Positions 9,660-20,753 are shown, numbered from the stretch's first letter. The stretch: DNA of 64,000 nucleotides from Kistimonas sp964291505 (GCA_964291505.2 OZ220216.1:2480001-2544000), one strand, 5' to 3'. The notes: a model not told the origin generated them from the letters alone. Numbers and translations: made by a program.

Positions 9660-9997
9660 CCAAACATTCTCTGGATCATCACGGAGGTACGGAATCATTC
9701 ACTATTACTGAACAAATAATCAATACTCAAACATTCCCAAAAGGATCGATTATTAAAAGCAAGTCACTATCAACACATATAAAAGAAGATAGCCTTCGAA
9801 CTGAAGAAGCCCAATCAGAAACAGCTCAATTAGTCACATCAAAAGAAACGGAGAGAACGACTCCGCCTATAAAAGAACAAGAAAAGCGTCAGGGAAGACC
9901 TAAGGGAACCCAAAAACGGACTCTTCCCCCTGAATCACCAGCAGAGAGGAAGAGTGCCAGAATACAACAGCATCAAGAAAGCTCTTCTACTCAATAA
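9656..9997 (+). CDS. Hypothetical protein with AT-hook-like motif, downstream half of a split gene
   Basis: A 113-residue hydrophilic product that starts in an ATGA overlap with the preceding frame. Near its C-terminus lies KRQGRPKGTQKR, whose GRP core flanked by basic residues resembles an AT-hook for minor-groove DNA binding. The rest is rich in Thr, Glu and Lys and probably disordered. Upstream of the ATG the same frame is open to 9614 and reads FRAKTLQSMTKHSLDHH, which looks like the tail of a C2H2 finger. Either the two frames are translationally coupled, or one original gene was split. The last bases overlap the crbS 3' end on the opposite strand. Confidence 0.45.
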   Translation: MTKHSLDHHGGTESFTITEQIINTQTFPKGSIIKSKSLSTHIKEDSLRTEEAQSETAQLVTSKETERTTPPIKEQEKRQGRPKGTQKRTLPPESPAERKSARIQQHQESSSTQ

Positions 9998-12900
9998 ACA
10001 GGCATTCTCCGTCGTTTTTCATGCAATAACCGACTGAGTAACGCTCTCAATGCAGCCGGTTTAAGTGGTTTAGCCAGATAGCGTATGAGTAACGCTCTCA
10101 ATGCAGCCGGTTTAAGTGGTTTAGCCAGATAGCGTATTTTCATCTTGTTCAGTTGCTCCCGCAGCTGGGGTGAACCATCCGCAGTGATCATGATTGTTGG
10201 TACAGTCAAATCATATGTCTGGCGTAAAGCCTGTATCAAATCCACCCCATTACAACCATCATCCAAATGATAATCCACGAGTATGGCATCCGGTTCATGC
10301 GTCAAATGTCTCTGCGCACTTTGAGAGTCTACTGCCGTTAATACTTTACATCCCCAGCGCTCCAACAATTCCCGCATGCCTTCCAGTATCGTAAGGTCAT
10401 TATCAATGCAAAGAATAGTTTGACCTGACATCCTGTCCCCCTGATTAACGGCTCTTCTTGGTACTCCAGCGTCACACACCGGCATAACGCTGCGCTGACC
10501 CAATGGCACCACGATAAAAAAAACTGAGCCTTGACCGGGCTGAGATTTCAACCCGATCTCACACCCCAAAACGCTGGCAATCCCCTGGACGATCGCAAGT
10601 CCCAAACCAAACCCTTGGGATACATGTCCGTCTAGCCGCTGAAACGCATTGAAAATCTGCGCCTGTCGTTCTTTGGGAATCCCGGGACCATTATCCCTGA
10701 CCTCAATCCTGAGATGATTTCCCTGCCGCCTACATCCCAGCATGACCCGACTACCTGGCGCATAACGGATAGCGTTAGAAAGAAAGTTCTGCAGTACCCG
10801 GCGTAGAAGCTTACGGTCACTGAAAATACTGTAATGGCCGGCCCAGCTATGAACGGTAGCTCCTTGCGTTTCCGCTACGCCCTGTGATTCCACAATCAAA
10901 GGTTCAAGGAGTTCGGCCACTGTAAAAGCAGAAAACGACGGCTTGAACTTACCAGATTCAAGCCGCGAAAGATCCAGCAAATCATTAATAATCTCTTCTG
11001 CGGAGCACAGGGATGTTTCAATATGGCTGGCGAGTCGGGAAACCCCGTCATCACCACCGGATTGCCCAACCTGCTCGGATAATGTTGCAGAAAACAAACG
11101 TGCTGCATTGAGCGGCTGCATCAGATCATGGCTGATCGTGGCAAAAAAACGACTGCGATCATGATTGGCCTGTTCCGCTTGCTGCTTAGCCTTACGCAAC
11201 GCCGTGTTTGCAGACTCAAGATCCCGTGTTCGGTCCGATACCCGTTGTTCCAGGCTCTCGTTCATCTCCTTCAGTGCCTGTTCGACACGACGAAAACCCG
11301 TGATATCGGTGAAACTCATGACAAAACCGCCGCCTGGCATAGGGTTACCCTGCACCTGAATAACGCGACCATCAGCACGGATACGCTCGGAACGGTGCGC
11401 ATTACCCTGCTCCATCAACTTCACACGTTTATTGACATGCGTTTCAATATCACCAATACCACACAAGCCCTGCGTCGCATTGTGGCGAATAATTTCAGAC
11501 ACATGACGTCCAATACAAATAAAGCCATCCGGGTAATCAAATAGCGCCAAATAGGCCTGATTCCAAGCCACCAGCCGCAAATCACGATCAACCACACTGA
11601 TACCCTGGCTGACGTTCTCCAGCGCTCCCTGCAACAACTCGCGGTTGAACCGCAAGACCGACGACGACTCACCAATGATAGTCTCAACATCATCCAATCC
11701 CATCGCATCACCGGACAACGCACTGCGCATCACCACCCGGGCAGACGATCCACCCAGCACCCGCGCCAATAGTCGCTCGGTAAAATCAATTAATGCCTGT
11801 GACGCTTGTTGTTGTCTCAGTGTTGGCTGGGCATATCCAGCCACTCCTGCAAAAGCCTCGGTCGTTTTTTCCCTGCCAATGAATCTTGCAGCAAGGACTT
11901 CCAATTCTGCGATGGTAACCCGGGGTAAGCCTTCCTGAATTTCAGGTAACGAGGTTCCCACAAATACTGCAGCCTGCTGACGCTCCACCAATCGAGGCCT
12001 GAACCACAGGGAACCAAGAACATAAACAACCAGATTCACTCCCAGGCTCAGCAGCATGCCGCGTATCACTGAATCGCCATAATCAAGTCCCAATAACCTG
12101 TCAGGGATTAACCACTCCTGCCACCCTGTTCCCTGTATAAGCAGGTTATCTGACACTATGCCGGAGTATTGCAAAGTGGGTAGCACCAGTGCATACAGCC
12201 AGACCAATATGCCAGCCAATATTCCAAGCAAGACACCGCTGCGGTTGCTACCTCGCCAGACTAATCCACCGATTAGAGCAGGCGCCAGCTGCGCTACCGC
12301 GGTAAACGACAAATAACCGATAGACGCCAGCGACTGGTTGTCATCGAACAACCGGTACATGAAATAGGCCAGCAGAAGTATCATTAAAATCAGGCCACGG
12401 CGCACCGTCAGGAGAATCCCTTTAAGCTGATTAAAATCCCTGGCTGCAAATCCCTGGCTACGCACCAGTACTGGCACAATGAGTTCGTTACCTATCATGA
12501 TGGTGAGGGCAATCGTCGACACAATCACCATGCTGATCGCTGCTGAAGCCCCTCCGAGAAATGCCAGCAATGCCAGCCAGTCATGTCCCATGACTATCGG
12601 AAGGCTGATAACGTAAGTGTCAGGGGAGACATCTGGCGGCAACATCGCCTGCCCCACAAAAGCAATGGGCAAGACAAAGAGTGCCGCCAACAACAAATAC
12701 AAAGGGAAAATCCAGCGTGCATGTTGCAGATGACTGACGTCATTATTCTCCACTACCGTGGCATGAAACTGCCTCGGCAGACACAAAAACGCCGCCATAC
12801 TGATAAGAATCTGTACACCTAATGAAAAGCCATCAACTTTCATCAAGTCATCAGACCAATGAGCCATGTCCTTACCGGTTAATAACCGATCTGCATCACC

Positions 12901-13563
12901 GTAATGAAACACATAGACAATACACACACCAACAATCAGAAAAGCGATTAGCTTGATGACTGACTCAATGGCAATGGCCAACATAAGGCCATGATGATGC
13001 TCGGTAGCATCCAGGTGTCGTGTTCCGAACAAAATCGTAAAGACAGCCAGAACAAGACTGACAATCAGTGCCGTATCATGGCTGACTTGGGTAAAGGGTT
13101 TACCCGACACATAGAGCACACTGTCTGCCGACAAAAGGCTATAACCCATTACAATAGCCTTTAACTGAAGCGCGATATACGGCAGGATGCCAACCAACAG
13201 CACCAAAGTTGCGACCGCGGCCAGTAAACGGGACTTTCCATAGCGTGCGGCAAGAAAATCAGCAATGGAGGTGATATTTTGCTGCTTACTGACCAAAATG
13301 ATTCGTGCAATCAGACGATGAAATAACAAAAACAGGATGATGGGTGCAGCGTAAATCGGCAGAAAAGACCAAGGGTCATGAACCGCTTGGCCGACGGCGC
13401 CGAAAAATGTCCATGAGGTGCAGTAAACGGCAAGTGACATGCTATATATCCATGGCCGCCATGCTGGGTGACCATGTTGACTTTGCCGGTCACCATACCA
13501 GGCGATAGCAAAAACTCCGCCCATATACACCAGAGATACCAGAACAACGAATACACTCGACAC
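9991..13563 (-). CDS. crbS: CrbS-type hybrid sensor kinase with sodium/solute symporter domain
   Basis: A very large membrane kinase. The first roughly 500 residues form an SSS-family symporter-like domain with about 13 helices. A linker and a PAS domain (ALENVSQGISVVDRDLRL) follow, then HisKA with the phospho-accepting His near residue 813 (FFATISHDLMQPLN), HATPase (RDNGPGIPKE, GFGLGLAIV) and a receiver with Asp near residue 1095 (ILVDYHL). I choose GTG 13563, which has AGGGGG just upstream and starts at the first helix; an ATG at 13695 gives 44 extra residues of poor composition. This architecture is that of CrbS/MxtR, which controls acetate uptake genes. A 51-bp exact duplication alters the receiver end. 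Confidence 0.9.
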   Translation of the reverse strand: MSSVFVVLVSLVYMGGVFAIAWYGDRQSQHGHPAWRPWIYSMSLAVYCTSWTFFGAVGQAVHDPWSFLPIYAAPIILFLLFHRLIARIILVSKQQNITSIADFLAARYGKSRLLAAVATLVLLVGILPYIALQLKAIVMGYSLLSADSVLYVSGKPFTQVSHDTALIVSLVLAVFTILFGTRHLDATEHHHGLMLAIAIESVIKLIAFLIVGVCIVYVFHYGDADRLLTGKDMAHWSDDLMKVDGFSLGVQILISMAAFLCLPRQFHATVVENNDVSHLQHARWIFPLYLLLAALFVLPIAFVGQAMLPPDVSPDTYVISLPIVMGHDWLALLAFLGGASAAISMVIVSTIALTIMIGNELIVPVLVRSQGFAARDFNQLKGILLTVRRGLILMILLLAYFMYRLFDDNQSLASIGYLSFTAVAQLAPALIGGLVWRGSNRSGVLLGILAGILVWLYALVLPTLQYSGIVSDNLLIQGTGWQEWLIPDRLLGLDYGDSVIRGMLLSLGVNLVVYVLGSLWFRPRLVERQQAAVFVGTSLPEIQEGLPRVTIAELEVLAARFIGREKTTEAFAGVAGYAQPTLRQQQASQALIDFTERLLARVLGGSSARVVMRSALSGDAMGLDDVETIIGESSSVLRFNRELLQGALENVSQGISVVDRDLRLVAWNQAYLALFDYPDGFICIGRHVSEIIRHNATQGLCGIGDIETHVNKRVKLMEQGNAHRSERIRADGRVIQVQGNPMPGGGFVMSFTDITGFRRVEQALKEMNESLEQRVSDRTRDLESANTALRKAKQQAEQANHDRSRFFATISHDLMQPLNAARLFSATLSEQVGQSGGDDGVSRLASHIETSLCSAEEIINDLLDLSRLESGKFKPSFSAFTVAELLEPLIVESQGVAETQGATVHSWAGHYSIFSDRKLLRRVLQNFLSNAIRYAPGSRVMLGCRRQGNHLRIEVRDNGPGIPKERQAQIFNAFQRLDGHVSQGFGLGLAIVQGIASVLGCEIGLKSQPGQGSVFFIVVPLGQRSVMPVCDAGVPRRAVNQGDRMSGQTILCIDNDLTILEGMRELLERWGCKVLTAVDSQSAQRHLTHEPDAILVDYHLDDGCNGVDLIQALRQTYDLTVPTIMITADGSPQLREQLNKMKIRYLAKPLKPAALRALLIRYLAKPLKPAALRALLSRLLHEKRRRMPVY
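10035..10136 (-). repeat. Exact 51-bp tandem duplication in the crbS receiver domain
   Basis: Two identical 51-base copies (10035-10085 and 10086-10136) are in frame. They duplicate the 17 residues IRYLAKPLKPAALRALL, which contain the conserved receiver lysine in AKP. No base differs between copies, so the event is recent or the repeat is unstable. Confidence 0.97.
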
Positions 13564-13860
13564 AAAGCCCCCTGATTGTCCAGTGTTGTGTGTATTATCA
13601 GGACGATCAGTGGCCACGCTACCAGAGTTCCATCTCAATGCAACCTGTATGGCTTTATAGCTGACACTCAAATAAGGAAACCGATCACAGTGCATGATTA
13701 AACCATAATGCTGACTTAACCATGGAATGCCTTTCTATTCTTGTGGAGAAGTTTTGACTCAAGAGGTTTATTAGGCTGATGATTAAGAAAAGGATAGGGA
13801 AACGTATCTTACAGCGTTCTTATTAAAAAAACACAAAGGATATAGAGAATGACAGTAGAC

Positions 13861-13888
13861 GAATGATGAATGATGAATGATGAATGAC
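13861..13888. repeat. Four tandem copies of a 7-base unit
   Basis: GAATGAT is repeated three times, with a fourth copy ending in C, in the gap between crbS and the deubiquitinase-like gene. Such heptamer tracts are prone to copy-number change. The gap 13564-13924 otherwise shows only AT-rich DNA expected to hold the crbS promoter. Confidence 0.9.
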
Positions 13889-13924
13889 TATAATCAACGA
13901 GATCAACGGACATACTTACTAGAA

Positions 13925-15373
13925 TCAATCCGAGCTAATTGATTGAGAAGATGAACTCTGACTCGAAGTTGTAGAAGGAATATAACTTAACAAATATGGC
14001 GTAAAATTAAGAGTTTGAATATAGGCATTTGCAAAATCCACATCATTACCGGCCTGTCTCGGCTCATTAAAATTGGTATCAAAAACAGTCCAAAACCCAT
14101 CACTCCCTCTAACAGCTGCGATAAAATGACCACGATTTCGAGTGCCACTATGCAGAACCATTAGATGAAGTCTGTAGTTGACCTTTACCCTTTCTTCCCC
14201 ATCAAGCAGTACTGCCCCAAAGCTTAACCTAAGAGACACAGGTAATTGCGCGAACACTCGTTTTAAGAGACTAGTCTTCTTAATTATACGCAGACGATTT
14301 CCACGTTGAGCGATACTGAAAGGCTGTACCATAAACTTAAGATATAACTGATCCCGAGCAGCCGCTCTGTCCACAGAAAGCCGAGACTGGATATAAATAT
14401 TTGCCCTTTCATCACCACTCCAGTGCACTAAATAGTTCTGTATCCATCTATGAAAAGAAGGCTGTTCACCCATTCGCAATATCATATAGGGATTTTCTAC
14501 TTCAGTGCCTTCACTAGAAACTGGTTCAAATCCACTCATGTCTGTTCTAATCACTTTTCGATAAAAACCTGCATGCAAACGCCTATAGAAGCTACTATTT
14601 TCACCATCAATACCTTGTGCCCTAACCATATCATCAATATGGTGATGCAAGTTCTGTGACAATTCCTGAGTATCCTGCTGAACACCTGGCTGAATCAAAC
14701 CATACCTAGCCATTGCATCGTACAAGACATCATAGTAATGAGCACTGGCTTCAGCATCATTATTCGTCATTGCAAAAATCAGATTTCTCAAGCCGCTTAT
14801 AATTTCATCATTTGGGTTTAATGCATAGAGTGAACAAACCATCTCATAATGATCCGGGTCCAACGCATAAAAATAGAGAAGCGATTGAATGCAGCAATCA
14901 TTATTTTTAATGCCTAATCTACCAGGAAATCGTCGATATTCTTGAGAGGTACGCGGATGTTGATAGCTGGGCGGTGTTGAGACTGCCATCTCAAGTCTTT
15001 GAGCCGCAGAAGGCACATCCTCACTTTCCGCTTCATCAGCGCCGGACACACTATCATGGCCAGCAGCATCAGAACCAGACACACTCTCGCGTCCAGCCTC
15101 ATCAGGGCGGATTAGATTCTGTGGTTGCACTCTGGTTGTTGATCTTTGGCAAATGCATCCACACGTCATGTAATAGCAAAAACTTGACACTAAAAAAAAC
15201 ATGAATCGTTTAAATCTTGACAGATAGGATTCTTCATCAGGCCTATGAGGTCTTACCGTTCTTCCATTACTATGAGCTACTGGCACTGGAGATGCTGCAC
15301 CACCTCCTGCAACCCCATTAGCAACAGGAGCGCCTGATGATGTAGTTACTCTACCAGGTGTATCATCGACCAT
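13925..15373 (-). CDS. USP-type (peptidase C19) deubiquitinase-like protein
   Basis: A 482-residue protein matching eukaryotic ubiquitin-specific proteases in order and spacing. The Cys box is GIKNNDCCIQSLL, with C160 as predicted nucleophile and N158 as oxyanion residue. QQDTQEL (232-238) matches the USP QQD.QE box. The His box has H408 and GHF with H416, and D432 follows in WTVFD, as in USP7. A hydrophobic segment at about 55-75 (FKRFMFFLVSSFCYYMTCGCIC) may anchor it or guide secretion, and a Ser-rich tail ends it. Bacteria lack ubiquitin, so a host-directed effector is likely. AGGAGGG precedes the ATG. The DNA is AT-rich and the gene is monocistronic. Activity is inferred only from motifs. 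Confidence 0.75.
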   Translation of the reverse strand: MVDDTPGRVTTSSGAPVANGVAGGGAASPVPVAHSNGRTVRPHRPDEESYLSRFKRFMFFLVSSFCYYMTCGCICQRSTTRVQPQNLIRPDEAGRESVSGSDAAGHDSVSGADEAESEDVPSAAQRLEMAVSTPPSYQHPRTSQEYRRFPGRLGIKNNDCCIQSLLYFYALDPDHYEMVCSLYALNPNDEIISGLRNLIFAMTNNDAEASAHYYDVLYDAMARYGLIQPGVQQDTQELSQNLHHHIDDMVRAQGIDGENSSFYRRLHAGFYRKVIRTDMSGFEPVSSEGTEVENPYMILRMGEQPSFHRWIQNYLVHWSGDERANIYIQSRLSVDRAAARDQLYLKFMVQPFSIAQRGNRLRIIKKTSLLKRVFAQLPVSLRLSFGAVLLDGEERVKVNYRLHLMVLHSGTRNRGHFIAAVRGSDGFWTVFDTNFNEPRQAGNDVDFANAYIQTLNFTPYLLSYIPSTTSSQSSSSQSISSD

Positions 15374-15905
15374 TACACCCTCCTAACAAAGAAAGAAACA
15401 TACATGAATAAAGAAAACCTGCTAAAACCGTCTTTCCCCATCTACACGGGGCAATAGATAATAAGTGACTCACAGAAGACCTTTTTAATTGATACAGAAA
15501 ACCCCATTAGCAACAATAACAATTAAGACAACAGGAAGTATCAAATTAACCCCATTCATAAATTAGACAACAGAAAGACAAAATGTTCCCTAAGCCAGTA
15601 AAAGCGCAGAGCAACACAAAAGGAATTAAAAAACCAAAAAACACACACATATAAATATAAGAATAACCTTATAAAAATTAAAAACACAATAAATATGCAT
15701 TCACTACTTATGGTTTATGATGCGTAATAATAATTAGCACGATACAAAGCTTAATAAAAAAACACCCACCATAGAAAAATACCAAATCATAAATTCCACT
15801 AGAGAAAAGGTCAGATTTGTAAGGCGATCATCCCACTACTCTCTGGCATAATAATGCAAAAAAACGCAAGATGATCAAGTAATAACCATAAGCGGGTAAG
15901 CTGAA
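15374..15905. other. AT-rich intergenic region
   Basis: This 532-base region between two divergent genes is strongly AT-rich, with many A tracts, and holds no credible reading frame. It must contain the promoter of the deubiquitinase-like gene and of the secreted protein gene at 15906. I see no tRNA, strong hairpin or repeat. Confidence 0.5.
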
Positions 15906-16388
15906 ATGAAACGCATAAAAATCATTCTTTCGCTCTTTCTATCACAACTCCTGCTTTCCTTCCATGTTACAGCTAACGCTGACTGGAGCTATGATATTTT
16001 CTCCAGTGGAAACCTAAAGCATTATGTTGCTCGTTCAGCTACAACGCCTAGCCAGCAAACCTTTGAACTGTTCTGCACCCAATACGATCCACAACTCACA
16101 TTGGCTCTCTTCCTTCCTCAACAAAATCAGCGAAAGAAATCCGTGACTAACCTGTCAATCCGTATCGACCAGGGACGCCAATGGCCACTATCAGCCAGTA
16201 CTCACACCATGAGCCTGATATCACGCCAGACTCTGAGTCCAGAATTACTGTCTGATCTGAAAGCCGGTAACCGTGTTGCTGTTGCCTATCCTCTCAACAA
16301 AGATAAGAACATCTCTTTACGCTTCAGCCTTAAAGGCTCTGGCAAGGCCCTGGCACGGCTTGAAAAGCAATGCACGACACCAGGCTAA
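15906..16388 (+). CDS. Secreted hypothetical protein
   Basis: A 160-residue protein with a clear signal peptide: basic MKRIK, hydrophobic core, probable cleavage after ANA near residue 26. The mature part has two cysteines, FELFCTQYD and EKQC near the end, likely joined in a periplasmic disulfide. A beta-rich pattern (LTLALFLPQ, NISLRFSLKGSGKALARL) recalls small periplasmic proteins whose C-terminal part binds or senses ligands, but I cannot assign a family. It precedes the yjcH-actP operon on the same strand, about 90 bases away, with the shared GAC-AAAGTC motif between them. Confidence 0.7.
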   Translation: MKRIKIILSLFLSQLLLSFHVTANADWSYDIFSSGNLKHYVARSATTPSQQTFELFCTQYDPQLTLALFLPQQNQRKKSVTNLSIRIDQGRQWPLSASTHTMSLISRQTLSPELLSDLKAGNRVAVAYPLNKDKNISLRFSLKGSGKALARLEKQCTTPG

Positions 16389-16398
16389 GACGCCCTAC

Positions 16399-16412
16399 GA
16401 CTAAAGTCTGAT
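16399..16412 (+). promoter_or_regulatory. Candidate CrbR operator upstream of yjcH-actP
   Basis: GACTAAAGTCTGAT contains the inverted half-sites GAC-N4-GTC. A near-identical site, GACCAAAGTCTAAT, lies upstream of acs. The match and the dyad are seen directly; assignment to CrbR is inference from the presence of the regulator in the same cluster. Confidence 0.45.
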
Positions 16413-16477
16413 ATGGTCGTACACCACTTCGCGTTAGCGTGGGCATGGTCTCCTATAACAACAATAAGGACATGCCC

Positions 16478-16789
16478 ATGCATGATGAAACCTATAAGAA
16501 AATTGCACAGGATCCCCGCTTCCAGCAATTGGTTCAGCGTCGTAACCGGTTAGCCTGGACGCTGTCACTGGCCATACTGGCGCTCTATTTCACCTTTATT
16601 CTGGTGATTGCCTTTGCCCCAGACCTGCTTGGCCAGCCCATCTCCGCTGGCAGTATCACCACCATGGGTATTCCTGCCGGTGTTGGCATCATTCTCAGCG
16701 CCTTTGTCCTAACCGGTATCTACGTTCACCGGGCTAACAAAGATTTTGATCAGTTAAACCGATCCATCGTTGAGGAGGCTGCACAATGA
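16478..16789 (+). CDS. yjcH: DUF485 inner-membrane protein, YjcH
   Basis: A small two-helix membrane protein of about 103 residues with the DUF485 opening QDPRFQQLVQRRNRLAW. Helices lie at about 22-44 and 58-80. In many bacteria yjcH is co-transcribed with actP, and its stop overlaps the actP start here (ATGA at 16786). I start at ATG 16478, seven bases after AAGGA; a longer frame opens at 16439 and an ATG at 16472 is too close to that site. Its role is unproven but it is thought to assist ActP or the acetate response. Confidence 0.9.
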   Translation: MHDETYKKIAQDPRFQQLVQRRNRLAWTLSLAILALYFTFILVIAFAPDLLGQPISAGSITTMGIPAGVGIILSAFVLTGIYVHRANKDFDQLNRSIVEEAAQ

Positions 16790-18450
16790 AAGCAGGATTC
16801 TCTCCCCTGGTGCTGATCAGTACCACACTGGCGGCTCCTGCAGCTCTGGCTGCAGGCAGTCTGGATGGAAACGTACAACAGCAGGCACTTAACATACCCG
16901 CGATCGTGATGTTCCTGGCGTTTGTGGCCGCAACACTGGCGATCACCTGGTGGGCGAGCCGTCGCACCCGTTCAGCATCCGACTATTATGCGGCTGGCGG
17001 CAACATTACCGGCTTTCAGAATGGACTGGCCATTGCCGGCGACTACATGTCCGCTGCCTCCTTTCTCGGGATTTCCGGCCTGGTCTATCTCTCCGGTTTT
17101 GACGGACTCATCTACTCCATTGGCTTCCTGGTAGGCTGGCCGATTATTCTCTTCCTGATGGCCGAACGACTGCGTAATCTTGGTCGGTTCACCTTTGCAG
17201 ATGTGGCCACCTACCGGCTTGGCCAAAAACCGATCCGCACACTCGCAGCCTGTGGTTCGCTGGCCGTTGTTGCTCTCTATCTGATTGCACAGATGGTTGG
17301 CTCCGGCAAACTGATACAACTACTGTTTGGGCTGCCTTACGAATATGCGGTCATCCTGGTCGGTATCCTGATGGTGCTTTATGTCACCTTTGGCGGCATG
17401 ATCGCGACAACGTGGGTACAGATTATCAAAGCGGTATTACTACTCTCCGGCGCCACGTTCATGGCCGTGATGGTGATGTACTATGTCGGCTTTGATTTCA
17501 GTTCACTGTTCCAGAAAGCCGTTGAAACTCACCCGAAAGGTGATGCGATCATGAGTCCCGGCGGACTGGTATCCGACCCCATCTCCGCAATTTCCCTGGG
17601 TCTTGCCCTGATGTTTGGTACTGCCGGATTGCCGCATATTCTCATGCGTTTCTTTACTGTCAGTGATGCCAAGGAAGCCCGTCGCTCCGTCTTTTTTGCA
17701 ACAGGGTTTATTGGGTATTTCTATATTCTGACTTTCATCATCGGCTTTGGTGCGATTGTCCTGGTCTACACCAATCCCGAATTCCGCGATGCTGCCGGCA
17801 ACCTGCTGGGCGGAAACAACATGGCGGCTGTCCACCTGGCGAAAGCTGTCGGTGGTGATGTCTTCCTGGGCTTCATTTCAGCCGTCGCCTTCGCCACGAT
17901 TCTGGCGGTAGTGTCAGGCCTGACGCTGGCCGGCGCATCGGCTGTCAGTCATGACCTGTATGCCAACGTATTCGCCAAGGGTAAGGTCAGCGAAACCCGC
18001 GAAATTCGGGTCTCGAAGATTGCCACCGTTGTGCTAGGCATGGTCGCTATCGGCCTTGGTATTCTGTTCGAGAAACAGAATATCGCCTTCATGGTCGGCC
18101 TGGCCTTTGCGATTGCTGCCAGTGCTAACTTCCCGGTGTTGTTCCTGTCCATGTACTGGAAAGGCCTGACCACTCGGGGCGCCAAGATCGGTGGCTGGAT
18201 GGGGCTGCTCACTGCCGTGGCGCTGGTGATTCTTGGACCCATCGTCTGGGTGCAGATTCTAGGCTTTGCAGATCCGGTATTCCCCTACAAGTACCCTGCA
18301 CTGTTCTCCATGCTGGTTGCTTTTGCCGGTATCTGGTTCTTCTCAGTCACCGATACGTCCGAGCTGGCCGAGGAAGAAAAGGAACGTTTCGATGGGCAAT
18401 ATATCCGCTCCCAAACAGGGCTTGGGGCCTCAGGCGCTTCCGCACACTGA
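16786..18450 (+). CDS. actP: Cation/acetate symporter ActP
   Basis: A 554-residue sodium/solute symporter. The cleavable amino end (LAAPAALAAG) precedes the first core helix. Family motifs include RRTRSASDYYAAGG, GLAIAGDYMSAASFLGISG, FGTAGLPHILMRFFTVSDAKEARRS (in parts) and NFPVLFLSMYWKGLTTRGA. It imports acetate and other short carboxylates with a cation. Translation is coupled to yjcH by a 4-base overlap, and a strong hairpin follows the stop. With Acs downstream it makes up the acetate scavenging route. Expression is probably set by the CrbS/CrbR-type pair nearby. Confidence 0.97.
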   Translation: MKAGFSPLVLISTTLAAPAALAAGSLDGNVQQQALNIPAIVMFLAFVAATLAITWWASRRTRSASDYYAAGGNITGFQNGLAIAGDYMSAASFLGISGLVYLSGFDGLIYSIGFLVGWPIILFLMAERLRNLGRFTFADVATYRLGQKPIRTLAACGSLAVVALYLIAQMVGSGKLIQLLFGLPYEYAVILVGILMVLYVTFGGMIATTWVQIIKAVLLLSGATFMAVMVMYYVGFDFSSLFQKAVETHPKGDAIMSPGGLVSDPISAISLGLALMFGTAGLPHILMRFFTVSDAKEARRSVFFATGFIGYFYILTFIIGFGAIVLVYTNPEFRDAAGNLLGGNNMAAVHLAKAVGGDVFLGFISAVAFATILAVVSGLTLAGASAVSHDLYANVFAKGKVSETREIRVSKIATVVLGMVAIGLGILFEKQNIAFMVGLAFAIAASANFPVLFLSMYWKGLTTRGAKIGGWMGLLTAVALVILGPIVWVQILGFADPVFPYKYPALFSMLVAFAGIWFFSVTDTSELAEEEKERFDGQYIRSQTGLGASGASAH

Positions 18451-18472
18451 TAATCCAGAAAGTAGTTAATAC

Positions 18473-18503
18473 GACAGAAGCCCGGTTTTTCCGGGCTTCT
18501 GTC
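18473..18503 (+). terminator. Hairpin terminator after actP
   Basis: A perfect 13-bp GC-rich stem (18473-18485 with 18491-18503) surrounds a TTTTT loop, 22 bases after the actP stop. There is no T tail on the plus strand, so it may terminate weakly or protect the transcript end. It separates yjcH-actP from acs. Confidence 0.65.
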
Positions 18504-18576
18504 AATCAACATTCTGCAAAACAACAACTCCACGACTTTGTTCAAACATGATGGCCACACAGCTGAAGAAGGCTAA

Positions 18577-18590
18577 GACCAAAGTCTAAT
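18577..18590 (+). promoter_or_regulatory. Candidate CrbR operator upstream of acs
   Basis: GACCAAAGTCTAAT matches the site before yjcH-actP at 12 of 14 positions, and both are preceded by GGCTAAGA. Here the dyad extends to AGAC-CAAA-GTCT. It lies about 130 bases before the acs start, a plausible activator position. Confidence 0.45.
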
Positions 18591-18717
18591 GGAGAGTCTT
18601 AACGGATCAATGCAATCTGGCCGTGAGCTTGAAATCTCCCACGAATCGGTGAACTATCAACGCCAGTGGCGAATAAACAGACAACAAAAACAAACAAAAC
18701 AACAAAAAGGACCGCCC

Positions 18718-20718
<2,001 letters not shown>

Positions 20719-20728
20719 ACCTTATAAC

Positions 20729-20753
20729 AGGGCTTCTTCCGGAAGCCCTTTTT
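20729..20753 (+). terminator. Intrinsic terminator after acs
   Basis: An 8-bp stem (AGGGCTTC/GAAGCCCT) with a 5-base loop is followed by five T residues, starting ten bases after the acs stop. Confidence 0.85.

Noticed and set aside
18589..18717. Upstream ATG start for acs
   Set aside because: Adds 43 atypical residues and overlaps the probable operator; GTG 18718 has a good ribosome site and standard length.
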